Positions 24,767 through 32,709 of a DNA stretch of 42,392 nt are shown in pieces. This DNA comes from Flavobacterium sp. Its GTDB lineage: Bacteria; Bacteroidota; Bacteroidia; Flavobacteriales; Flavobacteriaceae. Each line of letters begins with the position of its first letter. Positions within the stretch are counted from its first letter, which is position 1. The notes beneath the pieces are model-generated. The model saw only the letters and a program-made list of their open reading frames with translations, had not been told where the DNA came from and searched no databases. A program made the position numbers and the translations under genes. The stretch covers positions 1 to 42,392 of the forward strand of contig NZ_JAIXWA010000052.1 of assembly GCF_027482425.1 (NCBI RefSeq), read 5' to 3'.

Positions 24767-25132
24767 ATGGATATACAGCAACTTTACGACTATTGCCTTT
24801 CCAAAAAAGGAGTGACGGAGCATTTTCCGTTTGATGAAGATACGTTGGTATTTAAAGTGATGGGGAAAATGTTTTGTTTGGCATCCTTACAAGAGTGGGA
24901 AAAAGGGCATCCTACGATCAATATAAAGTGCGATCCCGACTATGCCGAGGAGTTACGCGCCGATTTTGAAAGTGTGCAACCTGGCTATCATTCCAATAAA
25001 AAGCATTGGAATACGGTCTATGTCAATCGCGAACTACCCGATAAGAAAATCATTCATTTCATCCATCATTCCTATGAGTTGGTGGTGTCGAAGTTGCCTA
25101 AAAAGGAACGGGAAGCACTTCGCGATTTGTAG
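24767..25132 (+). CDS. MmcQ/YjbR family protein
   Basis: A 121-residue protein matching the MmcQ/YjbR family over its full length: LYDYCLSKKGVTEHFPFDEDT, then KMFCLASL, INIKCDPDYAEELRADF and a final HSYELVVSKLPKK. The family has a compact fold related to DNA-binding CyaY-like domains. Its cellular role is not settled. It is likely transcribed alone or with the cyclase gene 82 bases upstream; the heptamer repeat lies between them. Confidence 0.88.
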   Translation: MDIQQLYDYCLSKKGVTEHFPFDEDTLVFKVMGKMFCLASLQEWEKGHPTINIKCDPDYAEELRADFESVQPGYHSNKKHWNTVYVNRELPDKKIIHFIHHSYELVVSKLPKKEREALRDL

Positions 25133-25186
25133 TCCATATTTTTAAAAGAAATCAAAAGGAATACACGTAAAATTCAATTTAGGCAT

Positions 25187-25194
25187 TACTTTTG
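25187..25194 (+). promoter_or_regulatory. -7 box of the PH-domain gene
   Basis: TACTTTTG matches TAnnTTTG, 35 bases before ATG 25230. No well-placed TTG was found upstream. Confidence 0.35.
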
Positions 25195-25229
25195 TACTCA
25201 ACCGACCCGTTTAAAAACGAATAAAGACC

Positions 25230-25928
25230 ATGTTAGATCATCTTAAAAAAATTCTCAACGAAGACCAAGATCCCAAAGCCATTGAAAAAATCACGGCTAA
25301 ATTGGAAAATCTGTTAATGTCCCATGAAGAAGTGGGCTATATTGCGGTTCAAAAGAAACCCGCCATTACCGTTTTTCCCGACAGTATTGTGGTGACCAAT
25401 AAGCGCATCATTTTATGTAAACCCAAAAACTTGGGCTTGTCTATGGAATTTGTGGATTACGATTGGAATGACATTGCCGGGACTTTCGTCAAAGAAGGGA
25501 TTTTAGGTTCGGACTTTACCTTTACTACCCAATCCGACTTAACGCATACGGTAGATTATTTGCCTAAAAATCAAGCACGCAAACTCTATACGTTTGCCAA
25601 AGAACAATTGGATGCCTTAAAAAATCCGGGGGTTACGCCAACGGCAGCCCCTGTGGTTGAAACGCCTAAGGCCGAAACAACCCCCGAAACCGTCGAAGAG
25701 CCCGAGGTAGAGGAAGTGCACGATTTTGCCGAAATCATTCCCGTTGCGCAATCCGGGTATCGCGATGAAAAGCAATTTCCCGAGGCAGCGGCAGCACATA
25801 ATCTTGCCGAACTTTCGCAAGATGCCTTGTTTGAAAAATTACAAAACTACAAGAAACTCCTCGACAACGGACTTATTCTTCAAGGGGAATACGATCGTTT
25901 GAAAGCCGAAATTTTAAAGTATCTCTAA
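25230..25928 (+). CDS. PH domain (YokE-like) protein with C-terminal SHOCT motif
   Basis: A 232-residue soluble protein. Residues about 20-125 form a bacterial pleckstrin-homology domain (GYIAVQKKPAITVFPDSIVV, TNKRIILCKPK, then FTFTTQSDLTHTVDYL). A Pro/Glu/Val-rich linker (135-190) follows, and residues about 198-232 form a SHOCT-like helix pair (LFEKLQNYKKLLDNGLI then GEYDRLKAEIL). The family often has oligomerisation or membrane-proximal roles; no enzyme activity is expected. It is transcribed alone and closed by the terminator at 25952-25985. Confidence 0.87.
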   Translation: MLDHLKKILNEDQDPKAIEKITAKLENLLMSHEEVGYIAVQKKPAITVFPDSIVVTNKRIILCKPKNLGLSMEFVDYDWNDIAGTFVKEGILGSDFTFTTQSDLTHTVDYLPKNQARKLYTFAKEQLDALKNPGVTPTAAPVVETPKAETTPETVEEPEVEEVHDFAEIIPVAQSGYRDEKQFPEAAAAHNLAELSQDALFEKLQNYKKLLDNGLILQGEYDRLKAEILKYL

Positions 25929-25951
25929 TCCTAGATAATACAGATTAATCG

Positions 25952-25985
25952 AAATGTGCATTCATTTTATCGATGCACATTTTTT
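25952..25985 (+). terminator. Intrinsic terminator
   Basis: ATGTGCAT (25954-25961) pairs with ATGCACAT (25973-25980) around an 11-base loop, with flanking A- and T-runs. It separates the PH-domain gene from the phosphorelay cluster. Confidence 0.75.
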
Positions 25986-26090
25986 ATTTTTATAAAATTC
26001 GTCTACAGCTAATATGTTTTAATCGACTTTTCTAAGGAATGCTTAAGAGTTACGTTTTAATACCTGATATTTGATTAAATTTCCATTATA

Positions 26091-26501
26091 ATGAATGCGT
26101 TAACACACTTGTTGTTGTTAGAGGACGACGCAATAGAAATCATGAAATTTGAACGTGTTATACAAAAGTTAGATACCTCGTTTACCTTATCTATTGCCAA
26201 TAATGGAGCTATTGCTCTTGATATGCTACAACAAACAAAAGAACATTTGCCCGAGTTAATTCTTTTAGATTTGAATATGCCCAATTTCAATGGGATAGAA
26301 TTTTTACGAAGTGTTAAAAAAGAAGCGGCTTGGTGTCATATTCCGTGTGTGGTTTTGACCACGTCCGATAATCGAATTGATTTAATGGATTGTTATCGAG
26401 AAGGCATTGCAGGGTATTTTTTGAAACCCTTGCGTTACGACGATTACGTGGCGCTAATTCAATCCATTCTGGCGTATTGGAGTAATAGTCATTTAGTTTA
26501 A
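26091..26501 (+). CDS. Single-domain response regulator (CheY-like, Rcp1 type)
   Basis: A 136-residue receiver with no output domain. Acidic pocket E11-D12-D13, phosphoacceptor D60 (LLDLNMPNFNG), T90 and K112 (FLKP) are all intact. The sequence style (LLEDDAIE ... RIDLMDCYREGIAGYFLKP) is that of Rcp1-like regulators, which act as shuttles rather than transcription factors. It is the first gene of a five-gene unit with H-NOX-like, histidine kinase, HPt and LytTR genes. I infer that it receives phosphate from the kinase H568 and passes it to the HPt protein. It lies 8 bases before the H-NOX gene. Confidence 0.92.
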   Translation: MNALTHLLLLEDDAIEIMKFERVIQKLDTSFTLSIANNGAIALDMLQQTKEHLPELILLDLNMPNFNGIEFLRSVKKEAAWCHIPCVVLTTSDNRIDLMDCYREGIAGYFLKPLRYDDYVALIQSILAYWSNSHLV

Positions 26502-26509
26502 ATATCACT

Positions 26510-27055
26510 ATGTACGGTATTTTTATCAACGCAATTAAAGAATATGCGATCCAAAATGAAGGATTTGAGATTTGGCATCAAGTATGTATCGCTGCCGGTT
26601 TGGAAGATGATTTTTTTATCAACTCCGAGTTTTATCCCGATCCGATTCTTGAAAATATTTTAAAAGGGCTGCTTCACTTTTCTGGTAAAACTACGGCCGA
26701 TTTGTATTACCATATTGGATATTGGTGGGCGTTGCATTCGGTGCCCAAATTGTATTTGGGAAAATTAGAAAAAGGAGTTCCCGCTTACCGTCAATTTCTT
26801 TTGGATTTTCCTCTTTTTATCAATCGATTATCCTTGATTTATGAGAAATTGAATTTAACGCATTTTCGATCGGTAAATTATTCCCAAGATGCTATCGACT
26901 TTTTTCACACGCCTTACCGACTCAAAGAACCTCTTTTTTCAGTAGGTGTTTTACAAGGTTTTGCTGCCTTGTTTGCCATTCCTGAAGCCGCTTTTTCGTT
27001 GCAACAATTGGAGGCTGTAGATGAATCGTTTCATTTTCGTATCGTTTTTTTATGA
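26510..27055 (+). CDS. H-NOX-like protein lacking the proximal heme histidine
   Basis: A 181-residue protein aligning over its length with H-NOX (heme-nitric oxide/oxygen binding) domains: start MYGIFINAIKEYAI, the IGYWW helix and a final VLQGFAALF helix. In H-NOX proteins the heme-ligating His lies in a segment like NLHARVGLSFPQL. The matching segment here is LFINRLSLIYEKL, with Ile104 at the His position. The YxSxR heme-propionate motif is also lost; the region reads FFHTPYR (131-137). Other His residues (68, 76, 118, 133, 175) remain. The gene overlaps the kinase start by ATGA, so the products are made together; H-NOX proteins normally control such a partner kinase. Confidence 0.85.
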   Translation: MYGIFINAIKEYAIQNEGFEIWHQVCIAAGLEDDFFINSEFYPDPILENILKGLLHFSGKTTADLYYHIGYWWALHSVPKLYLGKLEKGVPAYRQFLLDFPLFINRLSLIYEKLNLTHFRSVNYSQDAIDFFHTPYRLKEPLFSVGVLQGFAALFAIPEAAFSLQQLEAVDESFHFRIVFL

Positions 27056-29388
27056 GCGCTTCCATGTTTCATTTTGATCGGGATACTTTCTCTACGTTAT
27101 TTCCATTCTATATGGTGGTAGACAAAAATCGGATGCTGCGTCACTTCGGCCCAAGTCTTCATAAAATGGTGCCCGAACTGCAAGAGAATACGTCGTTTGA
27201 AACCTATTTTCAATTCAAAAATCCTATCGTGCCTCAAGGAAAAGCGATTGATTTTGAAAAGTTAACAGACTCTTTGCTGGTCATCAATGTGATTACACAA
27301 TCACGTACCTTTTTGCGCGGTCAATTTCTTGAGCATCACGATGAGTATCTTTTTGTGGGTTCCCCATGGGTTTCTAATATTGAGGAATTGCACGAGAAGA
27401 AGTTAGACATTGGTGATTTTGCCTACCACGATTCAAGTATCGATATGCTCAATATGTTGCGAAGTTTAGAAATCAGCAACAGCGATTTGAAATACATGGT
27501 ACACGCCATTTCGGGTCAGAAAAAAGAATTACAACGCGACAAGGAGGAAATTAAAAAGTTGTCTTTAGTTGTAAGCACCAATGAAAACGGGGTGGTGCTT
27601 TCCGATTTTCATGGTGAAATATTCTGGGTGAACTCTTCGTATTTAAAAATGACTGGGTATTGCGAGGAAGAAGTACTTGGTAAAACCCTGTATGATTTGG
27701 GCGTAATGGAGCACACCGATAAAAATACCCTGCACCAAATGGTGGTAGCCTTTCGTGATGCCCAATGGTTTGATTTTGAAGTGCAACATAAACTTCGTGA
27801 TGGCGGTGCTTTTTGGGCGCGTATCAAAGGGCAACCCGTATTTGATCAACTTGGAAATTTCATCGAATATTATACGATCATTGAGGATATTACGCCCAAG
27901 AAGGAAATGGAAGATCGATTACGAGAATCTGAACAACGTTTGCGAACGTTGATACTTAACCTTCATGATGGTATTTTGTTGGAAGATGAAAACCGACACA
28001 TTTTACTGGTCAATCAAAAGTTTTGCTCCATGTTTGACATACCCGTTGATCCTGAGTATTTGATTGGAGCCGATTGTTCTAATTCTGCTCAAGAATCCAA
28101 ATTATACTTCAAAGATCCCGAGGGATTTGTACAACGGATTGAGGAAGTCTTAGTGCAAAAAGAAACCGTTATCAATGAGGTCTTGGAGCTAAAGGATGGC
28201 CGTTATTATTCTCGTTCTTATATTCCGATTGTCATCGACGAAGTACATAAAGGGCACCTTTGGGCCTATCAAGACATCACGTTGGAACGCAATTTTCAGG
28301 AGAATTTGAATTATGAAAAAGAAAAGTACCGACGCATCATTGAAAACATGAATATTGGATTGTTGGAGGTGGATAATGACGATAATATTCTGTTAACCAA
28401 CCAACGTTTTTGCGCTATGAGTGGATTTACTCCAGAGGAATTGATAGGTAAAAAAGGAGTTGATGTTTTTCTAAACGAAGAAACCCGACGCTTACTCACT
28501 GAAAAATCAGAACTGCGTAAAAGTAAGATTTCCGATTCATATGAATTGGAAGTGACAGATAGTAATGGAGAGGAGCGCGTTTGGTTGGTCAGCGGTGGTC
28601 CGAATTACGATATTAAGGGATCGGTAATAGGGTCGATTGGACTTCATTTTGATGTTACGGAGACCCGAAATTTGGAAAGGCTTCGTGAGGAGTTGTTGGC
28701 TAAGTTAGAACAACAAAACCGACAGTTAAATGAGTATGCTCAAATTGTATCCCACGATTTAAAGTCACCATTGCGAAGCATCCATTCCCTTATCACCTTC
28801 ATCAAAGAGGATAGCGATAAAGCATTTAATGCCGTTACGGCACAATATTTTGAATTGATTCAGGAAAAAGTAGAAAAAATGGAGCGCCTTATTCAAGGAA
28901 TTCTATCCTATTCGCGGATTGATCATACCGAATACAAAACTGAACGCATCGATTTGAATCAATTGCTTCAATCGGTTACCTCAATCATAGAAGTTCCTCA
29001 GCACATGAGTATTCGCGTGCTACGAGAATTTCCTAGTCTAAAGGGAGATGCCTATCGCTTACAACAGGTTTTTCTCAACTTAATAACAAATGCCATTTTA
29101 TATAATGATAAAGCCGAAGGATGGGTCGAAATTGACTATTTAGAGGAACCACAACAGTATATTTTTAGCATTCGAGACAACGGTAAAGGCATTCATGAAA
29201 AAGATGTAAAACGAATTTTCAAAATGTTTGAATCCCTTAATCCTAATGACCGTTCTACGGGAATTGGTCTCACCATCGTTAAGAAGATTCTCGACGATAT
29301 GCAAGAAACGATACATCTTGAAAGTGAGCCTGGCGTAGGCAGTGTATTTTATTTTACCCTTCATAAAGATGGCACACGAACAACCTAA
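27052..29388 (+). CDS. HNOBA-PAS-PAS-PAS sensor histidine kinase
   Basis: A 778-residue cytoplasmic kinase with no membrane segment. Residues about 5-150 are an HNOBA (heme-NO-binding associated) domain like that of guanylate cyclases: FPFYMVVDKNRM, FVGSPWVSNIEEL, DFAYHDSSIDML. A short coiled coil (about 150-185) follows, then three PAS domains (about 185-285, 292-410, 420-540, the first and last with FxxMxGYxxEEL-like or PEELIGK segments). HisKA carries phosphoacceptor H568 (SHDLKSPLR), and HATPase has N, G1 and G2 boxes near 680-770 (NLITNAILYN, DNGKGI, STGIGL). There is no attached receiver, so the free regulator at 26091 is the expected acceptor. It overlaps the H-NOX-like gene (ATGA) and the HPt gene (20 bases). 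Confidence 0.92.
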   Translation: MSASMFHFDRDTFSTLFPFYMVVDKNRMLRHFGPSLHKMVPELQENTSFETYFQFKNPIVPQGKAIDFEKLTDSLLVINVITQSRTFLRGQFLEHHDEYLFVGSPWVSNIEELHEKKLDIGDFAYHDSSIDMLNMLRSLEISNSDLKYMVHAISGQKKELQRDKEEIKKLSLVVSTNENGVVLSDFHGEIFWVNSSYLKMTGYCEEEVLGKTLYDLGVMEHTDKNTLHQMVVAFRDAQWFDFEVQHKLRDGGAFWARIKGQPVFDQLGNFIEYYTIIEDITPKKEMEDRLRESEQRLRTLILNLHDGILLEDENRHILLVNQKFCSMFDIPVDPEYLIGADCSNSAQESKLYFKDPEGFVQRIEEVLVQKETVINEVLELKDGRYYSRSYIPIVIDEVHKGHLWAYQDITLERNFQENLNYEKEKYRRIIENMNIGLLEVDNDDNILLTNQRFCAMSGFTPEELIGKKGVDVFLNEETRRLLTEKSELRKSKISDSYELEVTDSNGEERVWLVSGGPNYDIKGSVIGSIGLHFDVTETRNLERLREELLAKLEQQNRQLNEYAQIVSHDLKSPLRSIHSLITFIKEDSDKAFNAVTAQYFELIQEKVEKMERLIQGILSYSRIDHTEYKTERIDLNQLLQSVTSIIEVPQHMSIRVLREFPSLKGDAYRLQQVFLNLITNAILYNDKAEGWVEIDYLEEPQQYIFSIRDNGKGIHEKDVKRIFKMFESLNPNDRSTGIGLTIVKKILDDMQETIHLESEPGVGSVFYFTLHKDGTRTT

Positions 29389-29698
29389 TTTAGACTATGT
29401 ACATCGTTTGGCCGACGGCGATACGTTTTTAAAAAAGCGGTTAATTGCTGTGATGGTTTCCGAATTTAAGGCTGATTACGACGAATATAAAAATGCAAGT
29501 GCTGAATTTGATTTTAAGAAAATAATTACATTTGTACATCGACTCAAGCACAAGATTGGATTTTTAGGCATGGAATATTCGTATCAAATTGCCCACAAAT
29601 ATGAAGAAGAGTTGCATAAAAATGAGGGACGCCTCGCGCCTGAATTTGAACATATTATGAGTCAAATTAAGCACTTTGTTAATACCTTAGAGGAATGA
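29369..29698 (+). CDS. HPt (histidine phosphotransfer) protein
   Basis: A 109-residue helical protein from ATG 29369, chosen because translation from an upstream ATG (29342) would add kinase-derived residues. The phosphotransfer site is H57 in FVHRLKHKIGFLGM, with K60 at the HxxK position; the usual Gly after Lys is His61. Free HPt proteins relay phosphate between two receivers. It overlaps the kinase end by 20 bases and the LytTR gene start by 4 bases (ATGA). It is therefore the middle step between the CheY-like regulator (26091) and the LytTR regulator. Confidence 0.88.
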   Translation: MAHEQPNLDYVHRLADGDTFLKKRLIAVMVSEFKADYDEYKNASAEFDFKKIITFVHRLKHKIGFLGMEYSYQIAHKYEEELHKNEGRLAPEFEHIMSQIKHFVNTLEE

Positions 29699-30402
29699 TG
29701 AAATGTATTATTGTAGACGATGAGTTGTTAGCTCGTGAAGTATTAAGTCATTTGGTCTTAAAAACACCTGATCTTGTTATTGATGGTGTGTTTACCAATG
29801 CCATTGAAGTGATGAAATACTTAAATACGAATCCGGGCTTGGATGTGATTTTTTTGGATATTCACATGCCCAACTTCTCAGGATTTGATTTTTTGCAAAC
29901 CATCAAGAATCCGCCTTTGGTTATATTGGTGACCAATGATAAAAACTTAGCATTGGAAGCTTTCAATTTTGATTGTATAGTAGATTATTTGGTTAAACCC
30001 ATTACACAAACCCGTTTTGAAAAGGCGATGCAACGGGTACGTCAGAAAAAAGCACTACCCGCCAACCAAAAATCCATAACCCCAAAAATCACTCAAGAAA
30101 TCTATGTAAATATTGATAAACGCCTTATAAAAATTGATCTTAGTAGTATCGATTATATAAAAGCCAATGGCGATTATGTTATTATCAAAACAGAGACTCA
30201 AAATTATGTAGTACATACTACGTTGACCAAATTACAAGCCAAACTTCCCCCTGAGGTTTTTGTAAAAACCCATCGTTCATTCATCATTAATTGTGCGAAG
30301 ATTATCGATATTAAGGATTCGACGGTATTAATTGGGAAAGAAATCATTCCTGTTAGTAAGAATAATCGCATAAATCTTATCGAACGAATCAATCTTATTT
30401 GA
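29695..30402 (+). CDS. LytTR-family response regulator
   Basis: A 235-residue transcription regulator. The receiver (1-120) has D8-D9, phosphoacceptor D55 (FLDIHMPNFSG), T80 and K101 (YLVKP), all conserved. Residues about 135-235 form a LytTR DNA-binding domain (IDYIKANGDYVII, FVKTHRSFIINCAKI, ISVSKNNR-like end). It is the output of the phosphorelay encoded by the four preceding genes and overlaps the HPt gene by four bases. Its targets are unknown; the independently promoted small genes at 30534-31312 are the nearest candidates. Confidence 0.93.
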   Translation: MMKCIIVDDELLAREVLSHLVLKTPDLVIDGVFTNAIEVMKYLNTNPGLDVIFLDIHMPNFSGFDFLQTIKNPPLVILVTNDKNLALEAFNFDCIVDYLVKPITQTRFEKAMQRVRQKKALPANQKSITPKITQEIYVNIDKRLIKIDLSSIDYIKANGDYVIIKTETQNYVVHTTLTKLQAKLPPEVFVKTHRSFIINCAKIIDIKDSTVLIGKEIIPVSKNNRINLIERINLI

Positions 30403-30475
30403 TGGTAATACAGCATTTCGTCGACAGGTAAGCATATTCCGACGCCAGATAATCCATTGAAATCGAAAAAAAATA

Positions 30476-30503
30476 TTTGACAAAACCTTCCTTAGTAGCT
30501 TTG
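30476..30503 (+). promoter_or_regulatory. Promoter of the 30534-31312 gene pair
   Basis: TTTG (30476-30479), a 16-base spacer and TAGCTTTG (30496-30503) match the Bacteroidota pattern. The GTG start at 30534 lies 30 bases downstream. It separates these genes from the phosphorelay operon. Confidence 0.5.
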
Positions 30504-30533
30504 GTGTAATAAAATTACAATCCCCAAACTACC

Positions 30534-30956
30534 GTGGATAAAGTCATATTTAACAATAATTTAGGTGTGCTCTCGGAATCCTTTTTTTGCCTAAGCGATC
30601 AAGGCATTATTCGTACCTTTTCGTATGACCAATTTCGAAAAGTACAATTACACAAATTCCGAGATAATACCGCCAACGTTCTTATTCTTTTAATTTCGGT
30701 AGTTACTTTATTGTGCGCCTATATGGTGCATGCACAGCCAATAATTATTATTGGAATCGCGTTATTTTTTGGTTTGTTTTTTACGTTTAATTTACTTTTA
30801 AATAAAAAGTATGTGTACAAAATCCAGTTGATAACCACCAATTATCAACCGATAAACGTAAAAGTACGTTATGAATGGCGTGAAGATGCAAAATTATTGG
30901 TCAAGAAAGTTAAGTCACGTTTGCAAACTGAGGATACGTATCTGAAAGCGGTATAA
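30534..30956 (+). CDS. Small membrane protein of unknown function
   Basis: A 140-residue protein starting at GTG 30534. Residues 1-45 are soluble and charged. Two adjoining membrane segments follow (about 47-66 and 69-88), then a basic C-terminal domain of about 50 residues with a beta-strand pattern (VYKIQLITTNYQPINVKVRY) and a Lys-rich helix. No family recognised. Its stop overlaps the start of the next gene (TAATG), so the two are coupled. Position directly after the LytTR gene with a separate promoter makes it a possible regulated target. Confidence 0.7.
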   Translation: MDKVIFNNNLGVLSESFFCLSDQGIIRTFSYDQFRKVQLHKFRDNTANVLILLISVVTLLCAYMVHAQPIIIIGIALFFGLFFTFNLLLNKKYVYKIQLITTNYQPINVKVRYEWREDAKLLVKKVKSRLQTEDTYLKAV

Positions 30957-31312
30957 TGGGTGCGAAACACCACATTGTTGTATACGATACGACCAAAGGT
31001 TTTTCTTCTTTTGTTAAAAAGCATTTTGGAAAAACCTATCCCTTAGCTACCTGTACGTCGAAAAACAAATTCAGTACAGAAGAATTTAAAAGCTATACTA
31101 TTTGCTTTTTTATTGTCAATGATATCGGCGACCTCTTAAATTTAGTGCGCTTAAACACTTTGGAGATTCCAGTGGTCGTGGGCACAGCAAGTCATATTTT
31201 GGATACCAAAATTGATTTTGTAAAAAACGAACGAATGTACGCTTTGGATTTTAGTCAAAGTAAAGAAGAGTTAATCCTCCAATTACAACACTACCTCCAA
31301 GTCTTACCATAA
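30956..31312 (+). CDS. Receiver-like protein of unknown function
   Basis: A 118-residue soluble protein. The alternating pattern (HIVVYD, YTICFFIVND, IPVVVGTAS, MYALDF followed by a C-terminal helix) looks like a receiver fold. The conserved Lys of the fifth strand is absent, and the residue after the third strand is Asn-Asp rather than a clear phosphoacceptor. I infer a degenerate, perhaps non-phosphorylated receiver. It overlaps the membrane-protein gene by one base. The stretch after it (31320-31476) is structured and ends in a strong terminator. Confidence 0.65.
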   Translation: MGAKHHIVVYDTTKGFSSFVKKHFGKTYPLATCTSKNKFSTEEFKSYTICFFIVNDIGDLLNLVRLNTLEIPVVVGTASHILDTKIDFVKNERMYALDFSQSKEELILQLQHYLQVLP

Positions 31313-31329
31313 AGGGTTGAATTTCTTCT

Positions 31330-31476
31330 AGGAGTTTTAGAGTGTGCTCCTTTAAGATTTGGATACTAACCGGGTTCTGCAGTAGGCGGCAGATGTTTTT
31401 TAGGGTTATAAAATAAATCCCGGTTAGTGCTACCCAATTTAGTTAGCTAAAAGTCCCAATTGGGACTTTTTTTATT
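31330..31476 (+). ncRNA. Structured 3' region or candidate small RNA
   Basis: Non-coding stretch with several inverted repeats: GGAG/CTCC (31331-31334 with 31347-31350), a perfect 10-bp pair ACTAACCGGG/CCCGGTTAGT (31365-31374 with 31419-31428) and, inside its loop, TCTGC/GCAGA (31376-31380 with 31389-31393). A terminator palindrome closes it. It may be the folded 3' end of the upstream transcript or an independent RNA. No promoter of its own is evident. Confidence 0.35.
31449..31476. terminator. Bidirectional terminator
   Basis: AAAGTCCCAATTGGGACTTT is a perfect palindrome with a T-run on the plus strand. It also overlaps the stop codon of the convergent DUF4407 gene (31472-31474). Confidence 0.75.
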
Positions 31477-32575
31477 TTAAAACTTTTTTCTGTTGCGCTA
31501 CAAATCCATCGGCTTGCAGTTGCAGTAATTCCCTTGCGCCTTTCCGTTTGTAGTCATATAAGGCTTTATCTTCCCGAAGATCAGCATATACCCGATCATA
31601 AATCGCAGCATCGGTTTGTTGTTGTTGCATACTCTGATAGCGGTTTTGCTCCAAAACCGTTTTCAATGCCATTTCTTGTTCTTCTACTTTAAAATCATAT
31701 TCACCCTTGGGCGACAACAGTTTGGCAATTACGGGTGCCGTTTCAATGGCCAAAAACAAGAGCATGATAAAAAATGAGGGCAGAAAAGGCAATTTCCCCA
31801 ACGCATTAATCCGCGCCATGAGTCCGTCAAACCCATCAATAACAGGCTGTGTTTCACTCACTTTTTGATCCACATCAGCTTGTAAGGTTTTGGCCCGTGC
31901 CTCGCGCTCAGCGATGGTGGCAGCTGATACTTTTTTCAACGAATCCAGCTGTATAGCGGCTCGGTCATAAGCGGCGCGTTTTTCTTTGTAAATCGGACCC
32001 TTCCCCATTTTCTTGGTGCCTGCAGTGCCTTCCGCTTCAGTGATGTAGGCTTGGTACAAGGCAGTGACTTCTTTCTCTTTGGTGGTGATTGAACGCTTTA
32101 CGCTATCCATCGCAGCTTGGTTTTGGTCCAAATCCGATTTATACAAATTGGCCACTTGTATTTTGTTGGCTAGAGCCATATCGTTCTTTTCTTTGAGAAT
32201 GACGGTGTTGATTTCTTTTTCAAAAATCTTGATTTCCAAGGGTTTCGAAATCACGATGGCGATAATCAACGCCAACGCAATACGCGGTGAAGCTTGTATG
32301 AATTCATCCAATAAAGAGTCGCGCTTTTTTAACGTCGACACGATAAAGCGGTCCAAATTAAAAATCAGCAACCCCCATACGAGTCCGAAAGCCGTCGCGA
32401 TATAATAATTGTCAAATACGGTGAAGAGCGCATAACTCCCCGCCAAAAAAGCCATAAAAGCCGTGAAAAATACAGTGGCGCCAATGCCGGCATACTTGTT
32501 TTGCTCGCCATTACTACAGCCGGCAATTAGGTCTTTGTCCACGCCCGAACAAAGCAAGAAGAAACGTTTTAACAT
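31472..32575 (-). CDS. DUF4407 membrane protein
   Basis: A 367-residue protein matching DUF4407. Two N-terminal membrane segments (about 30-75) and a third at about 92-112 are followed by a long, mostly helical soluble region with coiled-coil character (about 130-250). A fourth membrane segment (about 262-285) precedes a Gln-rich C-terminal helix. The function of the family is unknown; it is common in Bacteroidota. The gene is monocistronic. A minus-strand TACTTTTG box (32614-32607) lies about 30 bases before its start. Confidence 0.88.
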   Translation of the reverse strand: MLKRFFLLCSGVDKDLIAGCSNGEQNKYAGIGATVFFTAFMAFLAGSYALFTVFDNYYIATAFGLVWGLLIFNLDRFIVSTLKKRDSLLDEFIQASPRIALALIIAIVISKPLEIKIFEKEINTVILKEKNDMALANKIQVANLYKSDLDQNQAAMDSVKRSITTKEKEVTALYQAYITEAEGTAGTKKMGKGPIYKEKRAAYDRAAIQLDSLKKVSAATIAEREARAKTLQADVDQKVSETQPVIDGFDGLMARINALGKLPFLPSFFIMLLFLAIETAPVIAKLLSPKGEYDFKVEEQEMALKTVLEQNRYQSMQQQQTDAAIYDRVYADLREDKALYDYKRKGARELLQLQADGFVAQQKKVLK

Positions 32576-32606
32576 GATGATTGATTTTTGATTGATGATG
32601 ATAATA

Positions 32607-32614
32607 CAAAAGTA
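32607..32614 (-). promoter_or_regulatory. -7 box of the DUF4407 gene
   Basis: TACTTTTG on the minus strand matches TAnnTTTG and lies 31 bases before the ATG. No convincing -33 element was found. Confidence 0.35.
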
Positions 32615-32709
32615 ACGCCAAAAATGGCCTCATGGTATTATTAGCGCAAAACAATTCAATTAAATTGTTGAAATACAGCAACTTTATTTTTTTTTGGCAG
32701 CAGCATGTT

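Noticed and set aside
31365..31428. Inverted repeat resembling an integron attC site (ACTAAC...GTTAGT ends)
   Set aside because: The inner arms are not arranged as in attC, the GTTRRRY core is not matched, and no integrase or cassette is nearby.
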